In this document: one piece after another, positions 7,877-16,723 of the stretch
Layout: every line of letters begins with the position of its first letter
How positions within the stretch are numbered: the first letter of the stretch is position 1
DNA from: Chitinophaga hostae
GTDB lineage: Bacteria > Bacteroidota > Bacteroidia > Chitinophagales > Chitinophagaceae
DNA length: 64,000 nucleotides
Assembly: GCF_018224885.1 (NCBI RefSeq)
Contig: NZ_JAGTXB010000023.1
Span: forward strand, 1-64,000
Direction: 5' to 3'
Position numbers and translations under genes: made by a program
Notes under the pieces: generated by a model
Database searches by the model: none
Seen by the model: the letters and a program-made list of their open reading frames with translations, nothing else
What the model was told of the DNA's origin: nothing

Positions 7877-9364
7877 TTAATCGACTTTTGTGATCTTCAG
7901 CATATTTGTTGGCAGGTGTTCTTTAACAGGGGTGCTACCGGTGTTAACGGCCACGTCGCCGGTTTTGATGAAACCTCTTTCTTTCAGGATGTTGATCTGG
8001 TCGAACACGATATCATCTAGGCTTTCTTCTTCTTCGTAGTAGAAAGCGCGCACGCCCCAGCTCAGGCTCAGTTGATTTACCAGTGATTTTTCTTTTGTGA
8101 AGATGTAGAGTGGGCTGCGGGGGCGGTAGCTGCTCAGCATGAAGCCGGTGTAGCCGCTCTGGGTCATACCGATGAGGGCATCGGCATCAAGATCTTCCGC
8201 AATTTTACACGCGTTGTAGCACAGTGCATCGCTGAGGAAGGTAGGAGAGTGGCGGTGAGGGATCAGGTTACGATTGTAAATGATCGCTTCTTTTTCCACT
8301 TCCTGTATAATTTTATTCATCGTTTGGATCACCAGTTCAGGGAACATACCGGTAGCTGTTTCACCGCTGAGCATTACTGCATCGGCGCCTTCCAGTACGG
8401 CATTGGCCACGTCGGTGATTTCACTACGGTTTGGACGGGTGCGGTCCATCATGCTTTCCATCATTTGTGTAGCCACAATAACGGGTTTTGCACGGTGAAT
8501 ACATTTGCGGATGATATCTTTCTGGATCATCGGGATCTGCTCTACCGGCAGTTCCACACCGAGGTCGCCACGTGCAATCATTACGCCGTCGCTTTCCCAG
8601 ATGATTTCTTTCAGGTTCTGGATGGCTTCAGGTTTCTCGATTTTAGAGATCACCTTTATTTTAGACTGGCGTGCTTCCAGGCGTTTGCGCAGAACAGCGA
8701 GGTCTTTTACACTTCTTACGAAAGATAACGCTACCCAGTCGCATTCGTGATCGATGATAAATTCCAGGTCAATGATATCCTTATCGGTCAGCGCCGGGAG
8801 GGATATTTTGGTATCCGGCAGGTTAAAGCCTTTTTTGGAAGACAATACGCCTGGTAAGGTCACTTCAGCTTTGATTTCGCCGTTGGCAGTGATCTCTTTT
8901 ACAACTGTTTCAATTTTACCGTCGTCCAGCAAAATTTTCTGGCCAACTCTAAGATCTTTGTACAGGTCGGGATAGGAAACGTAGATTTTTTCCATATTGC
9001 CCACCAGCTTCTCGTTTACGAAGGTGAGGAGATCACCTTTTTTCAGCGGGAGTGCATTGTTTTCGATTTCACCTACACGCAGTTTAGGACCTTGTAAATC
9101 GGCCAGGATAGCTACGGTGTAAGGTTCTGTTTTGTTGATCTGGCGGATATATTCAATGATTCGCAGTTTGTCTTCATGCGAGCCATGTGAAAAGTTGAGG
9201 CGGAATACGTTAACGCCGGCTTTTACCAGTGTCAGCAGCCCCTCATAGGTATCACACGCCGGCCCTACGGTGGCCACGATTTTTGTTTTGTGCGAAGAGT
9301 GTTCTCTACCAGCGGCATTATCCATTTGCTTGTGGTAGTATTTCGAAAGATCCTTTGTACTCAT
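7877..9364 (-). CDS. pyk: Pyruvate kinase
   Basis: Converts phosphoenolpyruvate and ADP to pyruvate and ATP, the last step of glycolysis. At 495 residues it has the usual length. Visible landmarks are KTKIVATVGPA near 26-36, FRLNFSHGSH near 54-63, the active-site helix region VISKIEKPEAI near 236-246, MIARGDLGVELP near 258-269, and ATQMMESMM, followed by a C-terminal alpha/beta regulatory domain. pfkA lies 12 bp upstream on the same strand, so the two irreversible glycolytic enzymes form one operon, closed by the strong hairpin at 7796-7828. Confidence 0.97.
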   Translation of the reverse strand: MSTKDLSKYYHKQMDNAAGREHSSHKTKIVATVGPACDTYEGLLTLVKAGVNVFRLNFSHGSHEDKLRIIEYIRQINKTEPYTVAILADLQGPKLRVGEIENNALPLKKGDLLTFVNEKLVGNMEKIYVSYPDLYKDLRVGQKILLDDGKIETVVKEITANGEIKAEVTLPGVLSSKKGFNLPDTKISLPALTDKDIIDLEFIIDHECDWVALSFVRSVKDLAVLRKRLEARQSKIKVISKIEKPEAIQNLKEIIWESDGVMIARGDLGVELPVEQIPMIQKDIIRKCIHRAKPVIVATQMMESMMDRTRPNRSEITDVANAVLEGADAVMLSGETATGMFPELVIQTMNKIIQEVEKEAIIYNRNLIPHRHSPTFLSDALCYNACKIAEDLDADALIGMTQSGYTGFMLSSYRPRSPLYIFTKEKSLVNQLSLSWGVRAFYYEEEESLDDIVFDQINILKERGFIKTGDVAVNTGSTPVKEHLPTNMLKITKVD

Positions 9365-9376
9365 AAGTCTAATTTT

Positions 9377-10357
9377 TTAACTCGCAAGAATTTTAACAAT
9401 CTTAAACCATTCGGGGTCAATTTCCTGTTTGGCTTTAACAGCTTTATCAAGAGGAGTGTAATGGATCCTGTCGTTTACAACGCCGATCATTACATTGTGG
9501 ATGCCTTCGAGGAGGGCATCAACAGCTGCATAGCCAAGACGGCTGGCCAGAATACGATCTGTGCAGGTGGGAGCGCCGCCACGCTGAATATGTCCCAGGA
9601 TACTTACCCGGGTATCCAGCTGAGGGCATCTTTCTTTAATGATGCGACCAACTTCCGTAGCACCGCCGGTTTCATCACCTTCAGCTACTACAATAAGGTT
9701 CACCAGTTTTCTGCGGCGTTCATTCGCCTGCAGTTCTTCAATGATGTCATTTACTTCTGTTTTGCGTTCAGGCAGCAATATATGCTCCGCACCGGTGGAA
9801 ATGCCGCTGTGTAATGCAATGTAACCGGCGTCGCGGCCCATTACTTCAATTACAAACAAACGATCATGCGCATCCGCTGTGTCCCTGATCTTGTCTATCG
9901 CTTCCACCGCCGTATTCACAGCCGTGTCAAAACCAATAGTAGAATCAGTCCCTGCAATGTCCTTGTCAATAGTACCAGGCAAGCCTATACACGGAATGTC
10001 AAATTCCTGGCTGAACTTTTGCGCACCATTGAACGAGCCGTCTCCACCAATTACTACCAGCCCGTCAATGTTGTGTTTTTTCAGATTCTCGTAAGCCATT
10101 TTTCGCCCTTCATATTCATAGAACTCTTTGCACCGGGCGGTCTTCAATATGGTGCCTCCGCGCTGAATAATGTTGGCCACAGACTTGGACTCCATTGGGA
10201 AAATTTCGTTCTTCAACATTCCCCTATAGCCGTACATAATGCCATACACATTCAGCTGATGATAAATGCCCGTTCTTACAACTGCACGAACTGCGGCGTT
10301 CATGCCAGGAGCATCTCCTCCCGATGTAAGGACTGCAATGTTGTTCAGTTTTTTCAT
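9377..10357 (-). CDS. pfkA: ATP-dependent 6-phosphofructokinase
   Basis: Phosphorylates fructose 6-phosphate to fructose 1,6-bisphosphate. At 326 residues it is close to the E. coli PfkA length. Key motifs are TSGGDAPGMN (11-20), the ATP site GGDGSFNGA (104-112), the catalytic TIDKD (129-133) with the Asp base, and MGRDAGYIALHSG (173-185). The Gly in GGDGS (rather than Asp/Lys of PPi enzymes) supports ATP as donor. It is the first gene of the pfkA-pyk operon, with a -7 box at 10390-10397 upstream. Confidence 0.97.
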   Translation of the reverse strand: MKKLNNIAVLTSGGDAPGMNAAVRAVVRTGIYHQLNVYGIMYGYRGMLKNEIFPMESKSVANIIQRGGTILKTARCKEFYEYEGRKMAYENLKKHNIDGLVVIGGDGSFNGAQKFSQEFDIPCIGLPGTIDKDIAGTDSTIGFDTAVNTAVEAIDKIRDTADAHDRLFVIEVMGRDAGYIALHSGISTGAEHILLPERKTEVNDIIEELQANERRRKLVNLIVVAEGDETGGATEVGRIIKERCPQLDTRVSILGHIQRGGAPTCTDRILASRLGYAAVDALLEGIHNVMIGVVNDRIHYTPLDKAVKAKQEIDPEWFKIVKILAS

Positions 10358-10389
10358 ATAAATTGCTAAAAAAATATCTTAAAGGCGCA

Positions 10390-10397
10390 CAAAAATA
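10390..10397 (-). promoter_or_regulatory. -7 box for pfkA-pyk
   Basis: On the minus strand TATTTTTG matches TAnnTTTG exactly and lies 32 nt before the pfkA ATG. The -33 element is not convincing. Confidence 0.45.
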
Positions 10398-10495
10398 ACA
10401 TTTTGCAATTGTTTTCTAACTGTTATCTGATGAAATAACCTAAATTTTTAATTTCCGTCAAACAAAGTAGATAATTTTTTCAAAAAATATTATAT

Positions 10496-12619
10496 ATGTT
10501 GAAAAAAAATAATAAACGGTGGATCTTTATGAGCGTGAGTTTAATAGCAGTACAGGCAATGGCACAACAACAATCAATCACCTATCCCGACACTAAAAAA
10601 GTAGATACGGTAGACGATTATCACGGTACTAAAATCGCAGACCCTTACCGGTGGCTGGAGAACGACCACAGTGAAGAAACCAGGGACTGGGTCATTGCAC
10701 AGAATAAAGTAACACAGGACTATCTCTCCCATATCCCTTTCCGCGCCGAGATCCGGAAAAGACTGGAAGAACTGTGGAATTATCCCAAGAATGGTTCGCC
10801 AGTTAAACATGGCGATTATTATTACTATTTCAAAAATGATGGTCTGCAGAATCAGGCGGTCCTGTACCGCTCCGCCACCCTGGGAGGCAGCCCGGAAGTA
10901 TTCCTGGATCCCAATAAACTGTCGGCCGCCGGCACTACCGCGCTGGGAAGCATGGCCTTTTCCAAAGATGGCAAACACGTGGCCTACCTGCTTGCCAAAG
11001 CCGGCTCCGACTGGCAGGAAGGTTTCGTAATGGATGTAGCCACCAAACAACTTCTGTCCGATAAACTGGAATGGGTGAAGTTTAGCGGTCTGGCCTGGAA
11101 AGGAGATGGCTTCTATTACAGCCGTTACGATAAACCCGATGAACAAAGCAAACTTTCCGGCAAGAACCAGTTCCAGAAAGTATATTATCACAAACTGGGC
11201 GATCCGCAGGAGAAAGATGTATTAATATATAAGGACGACGCACATCCCCTGCGCAATGCAGGTGTGCAAACCACAGAAGATGAACGTTTTCTGATCCTGT
11301 CTACCTCCGAAGGCACCTCGGGCACTGAACTCTGGTACTTCGATACACAAAATCCCGCCCAAAAGGACTTTGCCCTGCTGATTAAAGGCTTTGAGTATGA
11401 ACCGGGTGTAATCGATAATGATGGGGATAAACTGCTGGTGCGTACTAACCACAACGCACCTAACTATAAGGTAGTATTAATAGATCCCGTCAACCCGGCC
11501 GAATCTAACTGGAAAGTAATTGTTCCGGAAAGAAAAGAAGCCCTGCAGGGCGCAGGCACCGGCGGCGGCAAATTATTCCTGTCGTATCTCAAAGATGCCT
11601 CCACCCGTGTATATCAATGCGACTACAGCGGCAAACAGGAACAGGAGGTAAAACTACCGGGTATCGGTACTGCCGGCGGCTTCGGTGGTAAGAAAGAAGA
11701 TAAGGAGTTTTTCTACAGTTATACATCTTTCGTAACTCCGCCAACTATCTATAAATATGATATCAGCACCGGTATCTCTACCTTATATGATAAGGCGGAA
11801 GTAAAATTCAATCCTGCCAGTTACGAAACCAAACAGGTATTTTTTAAGAGCGCAGACGGTGCAAGCGTACCGATGTTCCTGTCTTACAAAAAAGGCATAC
11901 GGCTTAATGGCAGCAATCCTGTGTTGATATACGGTTATGGCGGTTTCAACATTTCACAAACACCGGGCTTCAGCGTATCCAACCTGTACTTTATGGAACA
12001 GGGAGGCATATACGCGGTTGTGTCATTAAGAGGTGGCAGCGAATACGGCGAAGCATGGCATAAAGCCGGCATGCTGGATCAAAAGCAGAATGTATTCAAT
12101 GATTTTATCGGTGCGGCAGAATACCTGGTTAAAAGCAAATATACCAACCCCTCTAAAATAGCGATCCGTGGCGGATCCAACGGTGGTCTGCTGGTAGGCG
12201 CCTGTATGACGCAGCGTCCTGAACTGTTTAAGGTAGCATTGCCGGCAGTAGGCGTAATGGATATGTTGCGCTTCCAGAAGTTTACAATCGGATGGGCATG
12301 GGCAGTGGAATATGGCAGCAGCGATCATGCAGAACAGTTTAAATACCTGCTGAAATATTCGCCCCTGCATAACCTCAAACCCGGCACCGCTTATCCCGCT
12401 ACCCTGATCACAACTGCCGATCATGACGACCGGGTGGTACCTGCACACTCATTTAAGTTTGCAGCCACATTACAGGCAGATAATGCGGGGCAGAATCCTG
12501 TACTGATCCGTATCGATACGCAGGCAGGACACGGGGCAGGCAAGCCTACTTCGAAGGTGATTGATGAGGCTACGGATATCTGGGCGTTTACGATGTATAA
12601 CCTCGGCATGCGGAAGTAG
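10496..12619 (+). CDS. Prolyl oligopeptidase (S9A family), exported
   Basis: Cleaves short peptides after proline. At 707 residues it has the full two-domain layout: a beta-propeller (about 60-430) and a C-terminal alpha/beta hydrolase domain. An N-terminal signal peptide (KKNNKRWIFMSVSLIAVQAMAQ, about 3-24) predicts periplasmic export, common for Bacteroidota members of this family. The nucleophile is Ser561 in GGSNGG, the Asp is in the HDDRV motif (643-647), and the His is H679 in AGHGAG. The start is the ATG at 10496, directly before the signal peptide. It is monocistronic, followed by the terminator at 12658-12696. Confidence 0.95.
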   Translation: MLKKNNKRWIFMSVSLIAVQAMAQQQSITYPDTKKVDTVDDYHGTKIADPYRWLENDHSEETRDWVIAQNKVTQDYLSHIPFRAEIRKRLEELWNYPKNGSPVKHGDYYYYFKNDGLQNQAVLYRSATLGGSPEVFLDPNKLSAAGTTALGSMAFSKDGKHVAYLLAKAGSDWQEGFVMDVATKQLLSDKLEWVKFSGLAWKGDGFYYSRYDKPDEQSKLSGKNQFQKVYYHKLGDPQEKDVLIYKDDAHPLRNAGVQTTEDERFLILSTSEGTSGTELWYFDTQNPAQKDFALLIKGFEYEPGVIDNDGDKLLVRTNHNAPNYKVVLIDPVNPAESNWKVIVPERKEALQGAGTGGGKLFLSYLKDASTRVYQCDYSGKQEQEVKLPGIGTAGGFGGKKEDKEFFYSYTSFVTPPTIYKYDISTGISTLYDKAEVKFNPASYETKQVFFKSADGASVPMFLSYKKGIRLNGSNPVLIYGYGGFNISQTPGFSVSNLYFMEQGGIYAVVSLRGGSEYGEAWHKAGMLDQKQNVFNDFIGAAEYLVKSKYTNPSKIAIRGGSNGGLLVGACMTQRPELFKVALPAVGVMDMLRFQKFTIGWAWAVEYGSSDHAEQFKYLLKYSPLHNLKPGTAYPATLITTADHDDRVVPAHSFKFAATLQADNAGQNPVLIRIDTQAGHGAGKPTSKVIDEATDIWAFTMYNLGMRK

Positions 12620-12757
12620 GGACTGTGATTAATGTGATTAGCCCGATGAGCGGATATAAAAGCGAAGCTCCTGTATCAAACAGGAGCTTCGCTTTTATTA
12701 TTCAAGTTTGATCTTCGTTTATCAGGTTAATCACAATAATCACATTAATCACAGTCC
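12620..12757. repeat. Outer 21-bp perfect inverted repeat around a terminator
   Basis: The 21 bases at 12620-12640 (GGACTGTGATTAATGTG...) are the exact reverse complement of 12737-12757. The repeat encloses the terminator at 12658-12696 and begins one base after the prolyl oligopeptidase stop. Confidence 0.8.
12658..12696 (+). terminator. Terminator of the prolyl oligopeptidase gene
   Basis: A perfect 16-bp stem (AAAAGCGAAGCTCCTG and its complement) with a 7-nt loop, ending in TTTT and AT-rich sequence. The A-run on the left arm makes it usable from both strands. Confidence 0.8.
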
Positions 12758-12802
12758 GGACTTTCTGCTTTTTTCCTTATCTTTAAAAATAGCGCAATTA
12801 AT

Positions 12803-13702
12803 ATGAAGGTACTTATAACTGGTAGTAACGGATTATTGGGACAGCACCTGATCCCGCTTTTTCTGCAAGATGGAAAGTATGATGTAATAGCCACCGGCAG
12901 AGGCCCAAATCGTTTTCCCATGCGGGACAACTACACCTATGAGGCCGTAAACCTCCGTGATGCAGGCAGCGTAAAGCAGCTGGTGGAGAAACATCAGCCG
13001 GATATTATTATTCATGGCGGCGCCATGTCGCAGGTCGATGATTGTGAAAAGAACAAGGATGCCTGCTGGGATACCAACGTAGGCGCTACACGTTACCTTG
13101 TTCATGCTGCTGAAAGTGTGAATGCCTTCTTCATTTTCTTATCTACCGATTTTGTATTTGATGGCTTACAGGGCCCTTACACGGAAGATGCCCCTGTGAA
13201 CCCTATCAACTACTATGGTACCAGCAAGGTAGCCGCGGAACGGCTGGTGATCAACAGCAAGTTGCAGTGGGCCATTGTGCGCACCGTACTGGTATATGGA
13301 GTGGTGGCAGACCCGCATCGCAACAACATGATTACCTGGGTAAAAAATAATTTACAGCAGGGTAAAAAAGTAAAGGTCGTGGATGACCAGTGGCGTACGC
13401 CTACTTTGTGTCATGATCTGGCACTGGGTTGCCTGTTAATTGCCAATAAGAAAGCGGACGGCTTCTTTAATATTTCCGGTAATGAAATACTGACCCCCTA
13501 TGATATGGCTATCAAAACGGCCGAATTCTTTAAACTCGATACTTCACTGGTAGAAAAGATCAGTGCAAAAACACTGGCGCAACCGGCTGCCCGTCCTGCT
13601 AAAACGGGGTTGCTGATTGATAAGGCAGCCAAAGAGCTGGGCTATCAGCCCCGTACTTTTGCAGAGGGGCTGGAAATCGTAGCAGGAGAAATAAAAATCT
13701 GA
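12803..13702 (+). CDS. SDR-family sugar nucleotide reductase (RmlD-like)
   Basis: A 299-residue extended short-chain dehydrogenase. The Rossmann glycine motif is TGSNGLLGQH (6-15) and the catalytic YxxxK is Y138-K142 in NYYGTSK; STDFVFDG at 114-121 is the RmlD/dTDP-4-dehydrorhamnose reductase-like active-site strand. The family reduces 4-keto sugar nucleotides, but no rml neighbours are present, so the exact substrate is open. A weak -7-like TATCTTTA is at 12778-12785. The stop codon directly abuts the stop codon of the convergent HU-domain gene (13700-13705). Confidence 0.85.
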   Translation: MKVLITGSNGLLGQHLIPLFLQDGKYDVIATGRGPNRFPMRDNYTYEAVNLRDAGSVKQLVEKHQPDIIIHGGAMSQVDDCEKNKDACWDTNVGATRYLVHAAESVNAFFIFLSTDFVFDGLQGPYTEDAPVNPINYYGTSKVAAERLVINSKLQWAIVRTVLVYGVVADPHRNNMITWVKNNLQQGKKVKVVDDQWRTPTLCHDLALGCLLIANKKADGFFNISGNEILTPYDMAIKTAEFFKLDTSLVEKISAKTLAQPAARPAKTGLLIDKAAKELGYQPRTFAEGLEIVAGEIKI

Positions 13703-14644
13703 TCAGTAATCCAGGTAAATATCTTTTCTTTTAAAATTCTTTCTCAGGGTGTCCAGCCGCAATGTGGTGTCGGCTGACAGCGAATGCAGTTCTACAGCGG
13801 TTCTGTACATGGAGTCCTTTTTGTAGACTACCATCACCCTGCCCCAGCGTGCCTGTTTTTTCTGTATGCTGGCAGCTTCGCTGCTGTCTTTATATTTGCT
13901 TATAACGGCAAAGTAAGTATGTTCCGCGTTGGCTGCTGCTATTGAATCGGCAATAGCTATCTGCCGGAGGGAGTCTTTCGTTGCCTGTTGGGCGGCCACG
14001 TTTATTGTATTTTCGGCAGGCGCCGGTTCTTTCTCAGCTGTTGATACGCTGGAAGTATACCACCAGGCAGCCAGGCCAATTACAATAGCGGCTATCGGAA
14101 TAGCTGCCCACCACCATTTAAACCCGCTCTCTTCCGTTAACGCTTCCAGGGTGTCTTCTACTTCTTCCGTCATGATAGGCTCCACTGCCGCCACATGTTC
14201 GGGTACCGGCACCGGCGTGTCAGTAAAGGTGCTGGTTTTATAATCATGGCGTTCAATCGGCGTAATGTCTATCACCTGGTTTTCTACAGGCAGCTCTTCT
14301 GCATGAAAATGGACATTGCCGGCAAAGTCGCCCTGTAATTGTCCAATTCCCGGTAATATTAACGGTTTGCCGGATTGCAGGTCTGCTTTCAGCTCCCCGA
14401 GATATTTTTCGAGCTTCCGCTGGGCTACTGCGGGCACCAGGTTTTCCTTCAGGGCAATCCACTCTACACAGGAGCCATCATCCTGCCATTGCTGGGTAAA
14501 CATCACCTGCTCACGCGGGGGCGTCAGCGTTTGTGCGCCGGCGTTATAATGCGCAGGAAAATGCTGCACAGAAAATGTTCCCAGCTGCGGCACCACACAA
14601 ACCCGCTGTTTAAACAGCACCTCCTGGATATATAGTTGTAGCAT
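13703..14644 (-). CDS. HU/CCDC81-like domain protein with a membrane anchor and SPOR-like tail
   Basis: A 313-residue protein. The N-terminus (about 1-65) resembles the prokaryotic HU domain of CCDC81-like proteins seen only in Bacteroidota (LYIQEVLFKQRVCVVPQLGTFS). A second similar half follows (about 65-125, QRKLEKYLGELKADL, LPGIGQLQGDF). There is one transmembrane helix at about 175-193 and then a low-complexity linker. The C-terminal 70 residues (TYFAVISKYKDSSEAA to the end) look like a SPOR-type peptidoglycan-binding fold. The architecture suggests a link between nucleoid or cytoplasm and envelope, possibly at the division site; this is inference. The stop codon abuts that of the convergent SDR gene. 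Confidence 0.7.
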   Translation of the reverse strand: MLQLYIQEVLFKQRVCVVPQLGTFSVQHFPAHYNAGAQTLTPPREQVMFTQQWQDDGSCVEWIALKENLVPAVAQRKLEKYLGELKADLQSGKPLILPGIGQLQGDFAGNVHFHAEELPVENQVIDITPIERHDYKTSTFTDTPVPVPEHVAAVEPIMTEEVEDTLEALTEESGFKWWWAAIPIAAIVIGLAAWWYTSSVSTAEKEPAPAENTINVAAQQATKDSLRQIAIADSIAAANAEHTYFAVISKYKDSSEAASIQKKQARWGRVMVVYKKDSMYRTAVELHSLSADTTLRLDTLRKNFKRKDIYLDY

Positions 14645-15004
14645 CTTTTAGCTTTTAGCAGTTAGCTTTTAGCAAATGCAGCGAAGAGGACACAGGATAT
14701 GGCGCTTTCTGCTGATTTTGCTAAAAGGGAAGTTAAGAATTTATTGGGATTTAGCTTTCAGCGGATTTTGTCTTTGGGCAGGATTAGACTGATTTTGATG
14801 ATTTCCAGGATTTTTTTATTTTGATTTTACAGGATTTAAAAGATTCGGGAAGATCTCAGCATATACATTCGCAGAAATCTTCCCGAATCTTTTAAAATCA
14901 AAAAAATAAAAAAAATCCTGGAAATCATCAAAATCAGTCTAATCCTGCCCAAAGACAACATCCGCTGCATTTGCTAACAGCTAGCAGCTAATGGCTAACA
15001 GCTG
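14645..15004. repeat. Family A inverted repeat, copy 4, with a family B element nested inside
   Basis: This fills the 382-bp gap between the HU-domain gene and the outer-membrane barrel gene. The left family A arm is about 14646-14685 (TTTTAGCTTTTAGCAGTTAGC... to ATGCAGCG) and the right arm about 14960-15004 (CCGCTGCATTTGCTAACAGC...). Between them lie a decayed TTAGC tract (14715-14757) and a complete family B element (14768-14958). No coding sequence or promoter is evident. Confidence 0.75.
14768..14958. repeat. Family B long inverted repeat, copy 1
   Basis: Left arm: TTGTCTTTGGGCAGGATTAG, then ACTGATTTTGATGATTTCC, then AGGATTTTTTTATTTTGATT. Right arm: the reverse complement, ending GTCTAATCCTGCCCAAAGAC. 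An inner stem AAAAGATTCGGGAAGAT pairs with ATCTTCCCGAATCTTTT around a central loop of about 25 nt. Total length is about 190 bp. Confidence 0.8.
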
Positions 15005-15026
15005 ATTTTATCGGCCCGTCACCCAG

Positions 15027-16676
15027 TTAGAACTTAATCATTACTCCCCCAACAATATTGAACCCGTAAGTAGGGTACAGGTAGTAGCGTTGGTAATGGG
15101 AGTTGAAAATATTATTAGCATTGAGCCAAACGCCGAAGTTTTTACTGATATCGTAAGATGCTCCTGCATTCAGGTCCCATGCGCCTTTGGTTTTGTTGAA
15201 ATCTTTGTTGGGGAGCAGGTAGTAGCTGCCGCTCAGCGCAAAGAGGTCGGCGTTCAGGTGTAATTTTTTTGCGATAGTGTATTGCGCAAATAAATCGCCC
15301 TGGAATGCCGGCAGATGCCATGCCTGTACTTCCGTTTCCTGTTTATTATAGTTGTACCAGTCGAAGCTTACCCTTGCCTGGAATTTTTCTTCTTCTATAT
15401 ATCCTACTTCTGCGTGCAGTTGAAAGGCGCGCAGCATGGTTTCGTTACGGGTGGTGAATTTCTTGGTGTCGGCGCTATCGTTTACAAACAGCGGCATATT
15501 GTACCAGGTAACGGAAGCAAACTTGGTGTTATAGTTGAAATGGCTGCCCAGTGTGCCTTTGATACCGGTGTATTTTTCCTCTACACGGGTATTCAGCATT
15601 TCGCCCGGTAAGCCGGCGAGGAAGGGATTCTTATTGGCAAGATTGCGATAGGAATTCTTTTCAAAATAGGAAATCCATCCACTGCTCAGGATCAGTTTTT
15701 TGCGTACCAGGTGCGACTCGTTCACGATGTCTGGCAGCAGGTAAAACTTGCTGTTGGTCCAGGTGGGGTTTACGCCTACGTGTAATACAAAGCCCGGCTT
15801 GATGATGTCGACTGCAGGATGAATAGCCGCTATATTGTTGTTAATGGCGCGGTTATTATCTTCTTTGTAGGTAGAAAGATCAAACACACCTTCCACACCA
15901 ATAAAGATATCTTCAAACACCTGTTTACGTACAGGTACTTTCAGCAGGAAAGTATTTTCTGTGCGTTTGTAGGAATCATTGAAAAGAATAAACTTCACCT
16001 GGGGCTGAAAGGTAAATGCCCAGTCGTTCTGCGGCCTGTTTTGCAGGCCCACGGTGGCGGTCAGCTGGTTAAAGGTTTGTTCGGTATCTTTCTTTTTATA
16101 GTTGGCGGTATCATGTCCATAGCCATAATAGTGAACGGTATTACGGTCATAACCGATGCTTCCGTCGAACCGGAATTTTGGCAGCAGGTAGGTGCCGGCG
16201 GCCAGTACATTCAGGTTGCTGTAGATCTGATCGGAGATTTCTTTTCCTTGTGAGCCGGTATAGTTTACGTACAGGCCGTAGTTGTAAATATCTTTTCTGC
16301 CGCTGCCGAAACCTGCCTGTACATAGGGTGTTTTAAGATTACCATAGCCCAGTTTTACAAAATTATTCTGCAGGTAGGAGAGAGAATCTTTTCCCAGCGC
16401 CAGTGGTTTCAGTGGCGTGGCCTGGTACATGAAGTTCAGGTTGAGCGCCGGTATCTGGTATTTCAGCGATGGCCTGCTGGTATCAATACCTGGCAGGGAC
16501 GCGGTGAGATTGAGCTTATAGGCATCCCGCAGTTTGGGCTGGTTGGTGGAAATGATATCGATCGTTTCCTGTTTCAGCGGCTCCTGTGCGTAGGTCTTTT
16601 GTGAAGACAGCAGTCCTGCCGCGCCCAGTGCGGTGATGATGAAAGTACGTTTGTTATATATTGCTTGAATGTTCAT
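15027..16676 (-). CDS. Outer-membrane beta-barrel protein (TonB-receptor-like)
   Basis: A 549-residue exported protein. The N-terminal signal peptide ends near SSQKTYAQ (residues 24-31). The rest is rich in alternating amphipathic strands with many Tyr/Trp/Asn and ends in a typical C-terminal barrel strand (GFNIVGGVMIKF, with the last residue Phe). No plug domain or TonB box can be seen, so a complete TonB-dependent receptor is unlikely even though databases often name such proteins so. It sits 47 bp after a 1025-residue TPR protein, and the two are likely one operon, suggesting a joint envelope function. The ligand is unknown. Confidence 0.7.
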   Translation of the reverse strand: MNIQAIYNKRTFIITALGAAGLLSSQKTYAQEPLKQETIDIISTNQPKLRDAYKLNLTASLPGIDTSRPSLKYQIPALNLNFMYQATPLKPLALGKDSLSYLQNNFVKLGYGNLKTPYVQAGFGSGRKDIYNYGLYVNYTGSQGKEISDQIYSNLNVLAAGTYLLPKFRFDGSIGYDRNTVHYYGYGHDTANYKKKDTEQTFNQLTATVGLQNRPQNDWAFTFQPQVKFILFNDSYKRTENTFLLKVPVRKQVFEDIFIGVEGVFDLSTYKEDNNRAINNNIAAIHPAVDIIKPGFVLHVGVNPTWTNSKFYLLPDIVNESHLVRKKLILSSGWISYFEKNSYRNLANKNPFLAGLPGEMLNTRVEEKYTGIKGTLGSHFNYNTKFASVTWYNMPLFVNDSADTKKFTTRNETMLRAFQLHAEVGYIEEEKFQARVSFDWYNYNKQETEVQAWHLPAFQGDLFAQYTIAKKLHLNADLFALSGSYYLLPNKDFNKTKGAWDLNAGASYDISKNFGVWLNANNIFNSHYQRYYLYPTYGFNIVGGVMIKF

Positions 16677-16723
16677 GCTTTGTTGCGCTTAAATGTCAAA
16701 ATTCCAACATCCGGAAATGAATG

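Noticed and set aside
14645..15004. Repeated TTAGC and GATTTTGATGATT tracts considered as CRISPR or tRNA-like sequence
   Set aside because: The units are inverted, not direct with regular spacers, and there are no cas genes; no tRNA cloverleaf could be drawn.
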